Assembly: GCA_037447655.1 (NCBI GenBank)
Contig: JBBHKE010000833.1
Location: forward strand, 194,089-258,088
DNA: 64,000 nucleotides
Origin: Zygnema cylindricum
Lineage: Eukaryota; Streptophyta; Zygnematophyceae; Zygnematales; Zygnemataceae
Reading direction: 5' to 3'
Below are positions 43,248 to 53,836 of the stretch, in pieces. The notes beneath the pieces are model-generated. The model searched no databases. It worked only from the letters and a program-made list of their open reading frames with translations, and was not told the origin of the DNA. Position numbers and translations under genes: made by a program. The number at the start of each line of letters is the position of its first letter. Position 1 is the stretch's first letter.

Positions 43248-44765
43248 GGTTATGGGCCCACCCTCTAGGGTGCCCTTATTCAACGGATCTAGGTTCATTT
43301 ACTGGGAAGCCATGATGACAAGGGCATTGTGTGAAAAACGATACTGGTTATTGTTAATGGACAAGTGAAACGTCCATCTTATGAAATTCCACCAAGGTTT
43401 GGAGGAGTGAGGTTTTTTGCACGAGCATCTGCTCCAACGGAGGAGAATGATGATGGTTACAGCAGTGTGTTTGAAAAAGGGAAAGGAAAAGAGATACCTC
43501 TCACTCCTATCGCCGTGGCACCCTGAGTGGTGGCCGTAAAGATTGAGGAAAATGATATTCAAATGTGGGAGTACAACAACATGACTGCCACACATTTCTT
43601 TATGAGGCACCTCACTCAAGCTTTGGCGACCTCTCATCTTCACATCTTCAAGGCTAAGGAGTTGTGGATGACTTTAGTGGAGATTTATAGAGCTGGTACC
43701 ATTTATGAGCTCCAGCTGGTTGAGCAAAGGTTCACGAGTTATACTTACAAAAAAGGGAAGATAATGGACTATTGTAATGATCTCTCTTGTCTGTACATGG
43801 AGATGGAAAGTGCCAGATGGACAGACACAATGAAGATGAAAGTTAACACCCTTATTACGAAGTTGCCTGAGCAGTATGAAAACATAGTGTATCGAGTGCA
43901 AGAAATGGATGATAGTTCTTGGAAGTGGAACACCGTGGTCTGAATGATACTCCTGCAGGAGAACACCATCGAGATCCACAGAGGAGGAAAGAGCGTTCAA
44001 GCTTTAGCTGCTGGAAAAGACCGGTGGAGGAAGGATCCGAAGAAGCCGTACAAAATCTTCAAAGGGGATCAATCTGGAGAACCCAGGCCTCCATAGGTTC
44101 TTTGACATTTATCTAAAAATCTGGGACATTATATAGCTGATGGCATCAAGCAGTCGGAGTTGAGGCTCCAAGAAAACCGTGGAGAGGGTTCTTCAGGATG
44201 GAAGAAGAAGGCACTTGTGGTCACACGAGTGAAAAGAGAGACTGAGGAGGACGAGTTTTCTGAGGAGTAGGATGGGGAGCTTCTCCTTGACGAGAGGTTG
44301 GAGGAGAACGAGATTCCTCGGAAACAGAAGTGTGCTCTTCGAGCCATTCGGGAAGCTCTAGAGGAAGGATGGATCATCGATTCAGGTGCATCCATGCATA
44401 TGTGTCGTGACACGCACCTCTTCACTAAGCTAAGAAAGATCCCCACTGTAGAAATAGAGTATGGGAATGGGAGAGTAGTTACCACAGATCTAGTTGGTTT
44501 GGTAGATTTGAAAGTTTTAGTTAAGGGTAAGACTTTTATACTCACCTTCTCAAATGTACTCCACATTCCTCAGCTGAGTAAAAATCTTGTGTCTTCTTCT
44601 GTATTAGATGACAAGAATTATGATACCTTCACTAGAAATGGAGTCTTTACAGCTAAGTACGGAGATGAAATCTACTTCACAGCAAATAATGGTAGCCAAG
44701 GAATGTTAAAGCGTAACATGAGTAATAAAAAAAAGAGTGCTTACTATGGTGGTGTCCCGAACTAG
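43228..44765 (+). pseudogene. Element R gag and protease
   Basis: Starts in the LTR (Met-Arg-Asp-Thr-Gln-Leu-Gln-Val-Met-Gly-Pro-Pro-Ser-Arg), an intact LTR-to-PBS coding junction. Gag core 43527-43943. The zinc-knuckle region near 44095-44145 is degraded. Protease block 44298-44765 has [10 protein letters not shown]. TAG stops near 44268 and 44763. Confidence 0.83.
43248..43262 (+). other. Primer-binding site of element R
   Basis: GGTTATGGGCCCACC directly after ...AATTGCA; an exact 15-base half-tRNA iMet complement. Confidence 0.8.
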
Positions 44766-47574
44766 AAGATCTGGCATAAGCTATTGGGGCATGTGCATTT
44801 TGATAGGCTGAGGGAAATGAAGAAGTTGGGTGTAGTAGAAGGCATTCAGTTTGGGGATAATGAAATGAAGGATGAATGAAGTGGCTGTGCCGAAGGTAAG
44901 GCTCACAGACTCCCCTTTCCCAAAGCTGCCACGTATAGAGGTGATAAAGTACTAGATCTAGTCCACATAGATATCTACGGACCTGCAAAAGTACCTTCGG
45001 TCAGGGGGATGAGGTATATATTGACAATTACTGATGATTAGTCCAGATGTTCTAGAGTCTACTTCCTAAAAACAAAGTCCGAAACACCAAAGTACTTCAA
45101 AAAATACCAAGCCGGGAGTGAGAAGTTGCACGGAACCCCATTAAGCGAATAAAGAGTGTAATGGGGGAGAGTACACCTCTAACCAGTTTGAGGAATACTT
45201 GAGAGATGAGGGAGTTCACCATCAGAAAACTATACTGAATAATCTAGAACAAAATGGGGTAGCTGAAAGATTGAACCGGACTTTGGGAGCTAGTGTGTGT
45301 AGTATGTTGGCAGATAAGAAAATATGAAGAAGATTTTGGGCAGGGGCCATGAACTATGCTAATTCCATTAAGAATAGAGTCCTCACTACAGCCGTTAAAG
45401 GAATGACACCTTATGAGAGATCGGTTGGAAGGAAACCGGATATTTCTCACTTGAAAGTATTCGGTAGTCAAGTTTACAGTCTTCACACAAATAAGAAAAA
45501 CTGGAAACTAGATGCTAAAGGGAAATCGGGATATTTTGTGGGATATAATGAGGATGTCAAGGGATATAGAGTCTATGATTTGGCTAAACAAGATATCATT
45601 CTGGTAAAGCGTCTAGTTGTCATGGATGAAAGAAAGTCAATCGATCCCTTTAAATACACTAAGAAAATCAGAATCGGTATTAGGTCGGAGAGTGAGGAAG
45701 ACTTAGAACTTCCGTGAAACGACATAAGTGAAAACATGATTGCAGACTCACGGGAGATCCAAGATGGGGGAGATATACCAAAATCTCCTCACATTTTTAC
45801 ACTCTGTGAGGAGAGAGAGGAAGATGAGCCAAAACCGGCTTCCATGGATAGGAGAGCTGATGAGACAGTAAGGGGGAACCCGAGATTTCCCTCCATTCTA
45901 TCTTCGGACTTTGAGGGAGGACGGAGGAGCAGCAAAAGACTATAATAAAAACATGCTGCTCACAAGGTAACGAAGCTATCTCACCCAGATGAGCCTCACT
46001 CATACTCGGAGGCAATGGACTGTCCGGAGAAAGAGCGATGGGTTAGAGCCATAAATGATGAGATGGCTACCATCATGGAAGCTAAGACTTGGGAGCTGGT
46101 TGACTGTCCTCTAGACATAAAACCTATCGGGTGCAAATGGGTATTTAAATTGAAATTGAACCCAGGTAATACCATTAAGAGATATAACGCTCGGTTGGTA
46201 GCAAAGGGGTTCACCCAAAAAGAGGGGATAGATTATGAGGAGACTTTTGCTCCGGTGGTTTGATTCCCATTTGTAAGGATTCTCCTTACTCTAGCTGCAA
46301 CAGAAGACATGGAAATACACCAGATGGATATCAAGACCGCTTTCCTCAACAGTGAACTAGAGGAAAAAATCTTCCTGCGACAACCAGAGGGATTTATAGA
46401 AGAAGGAGAAGAGAGCAAAGCTTGCAGGCTCATAAAGTCCTTATATGGACTCAAGCAGGCTCCCAGACAATGGAACAAGAAACTAGATGAGTTTCTCACC
46501 GGTCTGAGATATATTCGGATAAGTTCTGACCATTCTATTTATATGTTTGAGGATGAGAATGGTGTAATTTTTATTTCAATTTATGAGGATGATCTGCTGG
46601 TGTTAAGTAAGTGTATGGAAAAGATCAATAAGTTAAAGAAAGATCTTAGAAGCAGAGAAGGATTTAGGGGAAGCTATATATATTTTGGGGATTCAAATGG
46701 AAAGAGATAAAGGGAAGAGAATAATAAGACTAACTCAGAAGGAAGCTATCGGAAATATGCTTGAGAAATTTGAGATAGAAAAGGCAAACAGTTGTACCAC
46801 TCCCATGGACTTGAAGAAAGTAAGTGATGGGAGTGTAGAAGGAAGAGTGATAACACTAGATGATCAAATGAGTCAGAAGAGAGACAGTTTATGAAGTCCA
46901 TTCCTTACAGACAGGTTGTAGCAAGCTTGATTTACTTTATGAATTGTACCAGAACAGTCATAGCAGCAGCAGTTGGAGTCATTAGTAGAAGTCTTAATGA
47001 TCCTAGGAAGAGAGACACGGAGGCAGCCAAGAGAGTAATAAGATACTTGGTGGGAACCAGGGATTTATGGTTGCATTTCAGAGGGGAGCACACTGACATC
47101 ACTACTTGGAGTGATGACAATTATGGGGATGCACCTATGAGAAGATGCACTTCTGGGTATGTGTTACATGTGGGGGAAGGTGCTTGATATTTGAGCAACA
47201 AGCAACAAAAGGTGGTTGTTCAGTCCACTATGGAAGCTGAGTATAAAGCCTCTTGTTCGACTGTGAAAGAGCTGATGTTAGTCAAGTCTTTATTGCAAAA
47301 ACAGGGGTATATCAAGAAGGGAGTATATGAAGTGTTTTGTGATAATCATGCTGCAATTGCAATTGCAGCCAATCCAAAACATCATTTTAAATCTAAACAT
47401 ATGGATATAAGATTAAGTTTTGTGAGGGAAAAGGTTAAAAACAAAATTATGAATCTTGTGTATAGAGGTGATGGGGAAATGGTTGCTGATAAGATGACAA
47501 AACTTGTGTCCTCTCCCAAGTTAAAATACTGCAGAGAAAAGTGTGGCTTAAAAGAGAAACTAAAATTAGACTAG
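44766..47574 (+). pseudogene. Element R integrase - RT - RNase H
   Basis: HHCC and integrase core (44770-45340, multiple stops including TGG to TAG in Asp-Asp-Trp-Ser as in A and B), integrase C-terminus 45349-45717, linker, RT 46015-46710 with Tyr-Val-Asp-Asp changed to Tyr-Glu-Asp-Asp near 46585, connection 46685-47187, RNase H 47191-47574. The catalytic-site change plus the stops mean no active RT. Confidence 0.87.
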
Positions 47575-47587
47575 AAAATAAGGGGAG

Positions 47588-48104
47588 TGTTAAAATCACT
47601 AGATTTATGGGAGATATTTTCTAGGTCTAAATTGTTTAGAATAAGCTAAAAGAAAAAGCTTAGGCAGAGTGCCTCCATCTTCTCTCTCTCTAGCCCCCAT
47701 ACTTGTTGTACTCACTGAAGGAGAGAGAGGGCGGTGGAGCCATGGCTGCCTCAGCTCTTTAGGGAGGGCTAAAGAGTGACCTAAGTCACTCTCAACAAAA
47801 AGGTTGAGTCCAGCAGGACTTGAACCTCCGACCGGCAGAGCTAGGCGTAGCCATGAGCTCTTACCGGTCTATCGTAGTAGTCCGTTAGGATACATAGGGT
47901 TTGATAGCTACTTAAACACTAGCAAGATCATTAATTTGATAAACAAAATAACAAATTGAGGACATAGAAACTAGTTAAGTTTTAGTACGCACGAAACAAA
48001 TGTACCGGACATTTGTTATTTTGAACGGCTATCATTAAAAGTCGGTTTGGATCCGACGGCCCTCATCATCACAGAGATCCCGGAATGATCGAATTGGCGA
48101 TTTT
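47588..48104 (+). repeat. 3' LTR of element R, truncated
   Basis: 517 bp colinear with the first half of 42246-43247, including GAGCCATGGC (47740) and the tRNA-like segment (about 47800-47890, minus). Cut at GGCGATTTTT by LTR S. Confidence 0.83.
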
Positions 48105-48529
48105 TGTTGTTCAGAGACAACTGCTGGTACTGAAGATGAAGAAGAAGTAGCAGTAGTAGTCATTGTAGAACAAAACAAGAGAGGAAGCTTCCACAAATAC
48201 CAATGGCAAAACAGCAAATTTGACAGACAATAACTTTCAACACAGGGATACAATAGTCCTCAAAATCTACCACAATGTGAATATCATACAAAAAAACACA
48301 CACAAAAAATTTCACTTGATTATGCTCACAAATCTGTGAGATATTCAGATGTAAATTTTCATAAAACTGAGAGTACAGTTTTCATATCATTTGTTCCTAA
48401 TAACTCAATTTCACTAAGTCCTACTTCTATATACTGAAACTACACTAAGCTGTACAGAGGCATTCCAGCCGTGCATCTAACATTCTAACACTGCAAATAC
48501 TGTGAGTATACATGTGTAATAAAGGTATG
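48105..48529 (-). repeat. LTR S (element P family), fragment
   Basis: Minus-oriented 3' half of a P-type LTR, starting TGTTGTTCAGAG. It includes the Ser/Thr-coding Gag leader in reverse. Broken at 48529 by element T. Confidence 0.78.
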
Positions 48530-49417
48530 TGAAATTATGTAGTCTTCATTAACCCACAGAATGAGCAGCCTATGTAAAGCCTCTAGGATAATATTTGCCC
48601 TTTCCACTTTCCCACTGAATAAGCGCCGCCCAGGCAAAAAAATTTTCTGACCACCCTCACCCCTGTGAGGACAAGACTCCCTTGAGTCAAACGCAAAAAG
48701 AATCACTGAATTTGCTACCCTGAGCAGAAAATTATGGCTGGTCAAAGATGACCTTTATAGTTACAAGCTCTCTTAGAGAGAGGTACCTAAATATTACTAA
48801 GTCTTGGTCTGCCTACTCACGACTACCTACTACTAAACCCTAGTCCAATAGGAACATTATATAGTACAAGAAGGTACAATGGGCGATGTACTTATTGTAC
48901 GACCATTGTACGACAAGGTCTACAAGGTGACACTTGTCAAATCGGAAGCCTTGGTTCTTCCTTCCATCTTCTTTGGTATCAAATAATGTGGCGCCACGTG
49001 GCGCCGCGTGACGCTATCTTCGTATGCCGCCAAAAGCTCACTTCGCGTGGCGGCTATAATGCCGCCTGTCCGATCAAAACATATTTTACACGGTTCAGAT
49101 TCCCGTACATGCATGAATTGCTCCTTTTGGTTAGTCTGCTGTTAATTAGTTGTTGCATTAATGTTTATATATCTTTGAAACCCGTCACGTGAATTGTTCC
49201 GATAACGCCTTAGTGGTTAAGACGTACGACTATATAGAGGTCACAAACCCAGGTTCAAATCTGGACTTAGGCAACATTTTAGTAAAAATATCCTCTACTT
49301 CAAAATCTGCCACTTTCTAAGTATGGCGGCAGCCATGGCGTGCCTTTGATCCTCACTCTCTTTCTTTAAAGTAAAACTAAAATAGACAAGTGAAATATTA
49401 ATTACCTCTTTTCAACA
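48530..49417 (-). repeat. 3' LTR of element T (element M family)
   Basis: 888 bp minus LTR, TGTTGAAAAG at 49417 to TTTCA-type end at 48530. It carries the GCCACGTGGC palindrome, the GTAC inverted repeat, the tRNA-like segment 49204-49270 and GCAGCCATGGC (49331). Confidence 0.85.
49204..49270 (+). promoter_or_regulatory. tRNA-like segment in element T LTR
   Basis: A-box-like CTTAGTGGTTAAGACG and B-box-like GGTTCAAATC (49252-49261). GCCTTAG and CTTAGGC could form six of seven acceptor-like pairs around a 66-nt unit. The anticodon and T stems are imperfect. Copies in element V LTRs at about 52240-52303 and 57648-57722. Confidence 0.45.
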
Positions 49418-49596
49418 CTCCCCTTAATTCCTAGTCACTTTTTAATTTTAATCCACAGTTTTCTCTACAATAAATCAACTTGGGGGAAGGCACTGGTTTT
49501 GTCATCATGTCTGCAATCATTTCTCTATCTGTTTTATGAACCTGTTTAATAATTTTATTTTCAACCTTCTCTCTGACAAAGCTTAGTCTAATATCT
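49418..49596 (-). pseudogene. Element T RNase H C-terminus
   Basis: Polypurine tract and the last ~55 codons of RNase H (Leu-Ser-Phe-Val-Arg-Glu-Lys-Val-Glu-Asn-Lys-Ile...). It stops at the CGATAT-rich insertion. Confidence 0.8.
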
Positions 49597-49740
49597 AGTG
49601 TTGGGTATCGAGGACCCATTGCCGATATTCGATATATATCGAATTGCATGTACCCGATATTCGATATATCGCTTCGATATATCGAATTTCAAATTATCGC
49701 GATATATCGCCGATATATCGTATCGACGATATATCATAAA
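49597..49740 (+). repeat. CGATATATCG-rich segment, possible transposon end
   Basis: Starts TAGTGTTGGGTATCGA directly after RNase H sequence of T and holds at least eight copies of TTCGATATATCG / CGATATATCG. Terminal TAGTG plus subterminal short repeats is like the end of a hAT DNA transposon. The other end is not visible because of the gap. Confidence 0.4.
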
Positions 49741-49764
49741 TGAAAATTTTAGATTTTTTTTTCA

Positions 49765-49766
<2 letters not shown>

Positions 49767-49797
<31 letters not shown>

Positions 49798-49832
49798 TGG
49801 GGGGGGGGGGGGGGGGGGGGGGNNNNNNNNNN
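49767..49832. other. Poly-C/poly-G run and assembly gap
   Basis: 31 C, one T, 24 G, then 10 N (49823-49832). The foldback homopolymer next to the gap is probably a sequencing or assembly artefact. Reading frames across it are meaningless. Confidence 0.9.
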
Positions 49833-50718
49833 GCATTACTGGCAACTAAGCTTAGTACAGTTACCTGTGCTAAGTGCGACCTGGTGTTCACTGCTTCGTG
49901 CAGTATGCGTGAGTCCACAAAGCATGGTATACTGTTGTGAGCCAACCTGAATACACTGGATACGACTGTGTGCGCTGTTTTTGCTTGCCGCCTATGCTTA
50001 GCTCAGCTGCCTGAGCTAAGTTTGACCCTGGTGTAAACCTGTTTCAATGACCTGCGCACAGTAGGCGAATATTCTAAAAAAGATGTAGATTGCCGCTAGG
50101 CCTTTAAACATACAAATTAGAGTTGTTTCACATATTTACAAATAGAAGCCATGCATGAATTGTGCAACTTGCTTAGTCAACAATAAGTTAATCCGTCCAA
50201 ACGGCTGTAAACGTCCGTACAAGTCAACTTCGAATTTCCGGATCGCCGTTAGATGTAGAAAAAATCTTATAAGCGGATGACACGCGTCCAGTAACTTTGT
50301 CCAAATGTGGTCCCAGTTTGAATCGAGTCCGTCGACTCGATTCGTATCCGCCGTTCGTTTTTGTCGCGTGTGTCAGCATAGGTCACATAAGTCCAACCGA
50401 GTGTTGTCATATGGTACGAAACACCTGAGTGCGTATGACGTGCTTCGTCACTTGTGGTCCAGCGTGAATCGTGTCCATTGACATGATTCGAATCAACGGT
50501 CATTACGGCAGACTGTGCCATCTATTTCCTTTAAATGTGATTCAAATTATGTCCGTCCAATTATGCGAATTCATTTGTGCGATGTACGACGCGTGTAAAT
50601 GGTCGTCGGGACTTTTTCGTAAAACCTGTAAAGTCTTCGATAGCCAACACGTGTCCCTGCAGAAGTACAACATACTCAAGACTACTTCTGCTACTGTCAT
50701 ACTGTATATGGTAAGTAT
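49833..50718 (-). repeat. Old P-like LTR Y, left part, with palindromes
   Basis: Its right end (…ACGTGTCCC... and GGTAAGTAT at 50710-50718) aligns in order with the reverse complement of the element P LTR. It resumes at 62867 after the U/W insertion. The left part (49833-50400) has no clear match. Contains the 10-bp perfect stem-loops at 49997-50020 and 50320-50343 and an imperfect one near 50467-50490. No gene is visible. Confidence 0.5.
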
Positions 50719-51423
50719 TGTTGTTCTACGACTACCGGTGCAGGTGGAGGAGCAGCAGTAGTAGTAGAAGTAGACATGATACACTCTTAGAAGCCATCAA
50801 GAATCCTATCAAACAGCAGTTTTAAAGTGCTCACAAAATCTGATACAAGCATCCAAACCTCACAAAACTCTATCAGAATATAGAGTAGCATCAACACCGA
50901 CAACTCCCAAATTTGCACAATTGACTTGACAACACTCAAGATATAATACTCGGAAGTTTTCCAAAAACTCTTTGCTTACTACCTAACTTCACTACTTGGA
51001 AGTCTATATGCATTTTGTATTTTGAGTCCTAAGTCTTATACTTGTGTTGTACCGATGATACCACTGTACCTGAGAGCTACGTCAAACCGCCAAGCTAATA
51101 CTAATCTATCAAGCTACCACTGAGCTACCACTAAGCTATCGCTGATCTAACTCGATTCATATCTATCGCTGCTGCTCTATACTAAACTGAATCATATTAA
51201 AAAATCCGCAGTTGCATCGTCCGTACGCATCGTATCAAATGTAATCGCAGTTGCGTTGTCCTGACTTCGTTGAAACTGCGTTGCTGTATCGCAGCTGTGT
51301 TGTCATCCCTTGATGTGTGGCGTGGATGTAAGTGTCAACCCAAGATACATGAAACAGTGCTTTAGTTGATGATCAATGTCCGCATACTAATTTACTGAAA
51401 CTTAAAGCTTTCCAAAAACAACA
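50719..51423 (-). repeat. 3' LTR of element U/W
   Basis: 705 bp; TGTTGTTTTTGG at 51423 down to ...GAACAACA at 50719. Few CAGCTG units, so shorter than the sister LTRs. Confidence 0.82.
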
Positions 51424-51564
51424 CTCACCTAAAGCTTTGGACTCAATGTATCAGCGCAGCTGCGATGTCACACTTAGCGCAGTATAGCAGCGCAGCCATA
51501 GCACCACAGCATGGCAACATAGCAGCGCAGAAAGCCAACTAATCACCTAGTTCCCCTAGATACT
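51424..51564 (-). pseudogene. Element U/W 3' untranslated end
   Basis: Polypurine-like tract (CCAAAGCTTTAGGTGAG on the minus strand) and about 120 bp with more GCAGC/GCTGC units. It is interrupted by V at 51565 and continues at 57865 with RNase H sequence. Confidence 0.65.
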
Positions 51565-52454
51565 TGAAATCCTGTGGTCTCTATTGACCCACAGAATGAG
51601 CAGCCTATGTAAAGCCTCTATGATAATATTTGCCCCTTCCACTTTCCCACAGATTAAGTACTGCTCAGGCACACAATTATTCTGATCAACCTCACCCCTG
51701 TGAGGGCAAGAGTCCCTTGAGTTAAACGCAAAAAGAATCACTGAATTTGCTCCCCTGAGCAGTAAGTTATGGCTGGTCAAAGATGACCTTTATAGTTACA
51801 AACTCTCTTAGAGAGAGGTACCTAAATATTACTAAGTCTTCGTCTGCCTACTCACGACTACCTACTACTAAACCCTAGTCAAATAGGAACACTATATAGT
51901 ACAAGAAGGTACAATGGGCGATGTACTTATTGTACGACCATTGTACGACAAGGTCTACAAGGTGACACCTGTCAAAATCAGAAGCCATGGTTCCTCTTTC
52001 CATCTTCTTCGATATCAAACAATGTGGCGCCACGTGGCACTGCGTGACATTATCTCCGTATGCCGCCAAAAGATCACTTCGCGTGGCGGCTATAATGCCG
52101 GCCGTCCGATCAAAATATATTTTACACGGTTCAGATTCGCGTACATGCATGAATTGCTACTTTTTGGTTAGTCTGCTGTTAATTAGCTGTTGCGTTAATG
52201 TTTATATATCTTTGAAACCCGTCACCTGTATCGTTATGATAACGCCTTAGTGGTTAAGACGTAAGAATATATAGATGTCCACAGACCCAGGTTCAAATTT
52301 GGACTTAGGGAACATTTTAGTAAAATATCCTCTACTTCAAAATTTGCCACTTTCTAAATATGGCGGCAGCCATGGCCTGCCTTTGATCCTCACTCTCTTT
52401 CTTTAAAGTAAAACTAAAATAGAGAATTGAACTATTAATTATCTCTTTTCAACA
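51565..52454 (-). repeat. 3' LTR of element V
   Basis: 890 bp, TGTTGAAAAG (52454) to the TTTCA-type end (51565), with GCAGCCATGGC (52365), a tRNA-like segment (52240-52303) and the GTAC inverted repeat (about 51900-51945). Confidence 0.87.
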
Positions 52455-52467
52455 CTCCCTTTAATTC

Positions 52468-53836
52468 CTAGTCACTTTTTAATTTTAATCCACAGTTTTC
52501 TCTGCAATAAATCAACTTAGGGGAAGTCACTGGTTTTGTCATCATGTCTGCAATCATTTCTCTATCTGTTTTATGAGCCAGTTTAATAATTTTATTTTCA
52601 ACCTTCTCTCTGACAAAACTTAGTCGAATATCCATATGCTTAGCTTTGAAGTGATGTTTCGGATTAGCTGCAATAGAGATAACAGCTTGATTATCACAAA
52701 AAACATTTTGAGTTCCAGACTTCATGAACCCAATTTCTTCAAGAAGAGATTTAACCCACATTAATTCTTTGGTGGTAGCAGAAGAAGCCATGTATTCAGC
52801 CTTTATAGTCGACTGATCAACTACTTTTTTGTTGCTTGCTACTCCAACAACATGCACCGGATCTAATTTGCAACACATATCCAGTCGTTCACCGCCTTAA
52901 AGGCACATCTCTATAATTGGCATCACTCCAGGTGGTGATGTCAGTGTGCTCCCCTCCCAAATGCAGCCATCCGGATCCAATTTGCAACACATATCCAGTC
53001 GTTCACCGCCTTAAAGGCACATCTCTATAATTGGCATCACTCCAGGTGGTGATGTCAGTGTGCTCCCCTCCCAAATGCAACCATAATTCCTTTGTCCCCA
53101 CCACATACCTCATCACCCTTTTGCCAGCCTCCCTGTCTCTCTTTCTTGGTTTATTTAGACTTCTACTAAGGACACCTACAGCTGTAGCTATATCCTGAGG
53201 GGTACAGTTCATAAAATAAATCAAACTTCCTATAATCTGTCGATAAGGAATATTTTCCATAAATTTTCTTTCTATCTCATTCATCTCATCATTAATGATC
53301 AATATTCCTCTCTCTTCACTCCCCTCAGACACTTTTTTCAAATCCATTGGAGTAGTTCATCCGTTTGCCTTTTCCATCTAAAATTTTTCTAGCATATTAC
53401 CGATTGCTTCTTTTTTAGTGAGTCTTATAATTATATTCCCTCTATCTCTCTCCATCTGAATTCCCAAAATATACTTTGCTTCGCCGAGGTCATTCATGTC
53501 AAAGCGGCTTCTAAGATCCCGTTTTAGTTTGTTAATTTTATCTAAGGACTTGCTTAAGACCAATAAATCATCCACATATATAGCAATAAATATCACTCCA
53601 TTCTCATTCTCAAATAAATATTTAGAGTGATCTGAACTTATTCTGATATACCCGAAACCGGTCAAAAATTTGTCTAGTTTTATATTCCATTGTCGCGGGG
53701 CTTGCTTAAGCCCATAGAGCGATTTTATCACTTTACAAACCTTGCTTTCTTCCCCACTTTCCACGAATCCTTCCGGTTGCCTCATGTAAATTACTTCTTC
53801 CAACTCTCCGTGCAAAAATGCCGTTTTAATATTCAT
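52468..53836 (-). pseudogene. Element V RT and RNase H
   Basis: RT block 53836-53378 with intact Tyr-Val-Asp-Asp, connection/RNase H start 53347-53003, RNase H 52878-52468. A 114-bp tandem duplication (52859-52972 / 52973-53086) repeats the region around Thr-Thr-Trp-Ser-Asp-Ala, with a stop and frameshift at its edge. Confidence 0.87.

Larger units (their letters stand above)
42246..48104 (+). mobile_element. Element R: Ty1/copia, 3' LTR truncated
   Basis: 5' LTR 42246-43247, PBS 43248-43262, gag-pol 43228 to about 47574, polypurine tract AATAAGGGGAG to 47587, 3' LTR 47588-48104 (cut by LTR S). Inserted in the RT of element N. Many stops and frameshifts. Confidence 0.85.

Noticed and set aside
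49598-49945. Open frames across the poly-C/poly-G run
   Set aside because: They read through a homopolymer foldback and a run of N.
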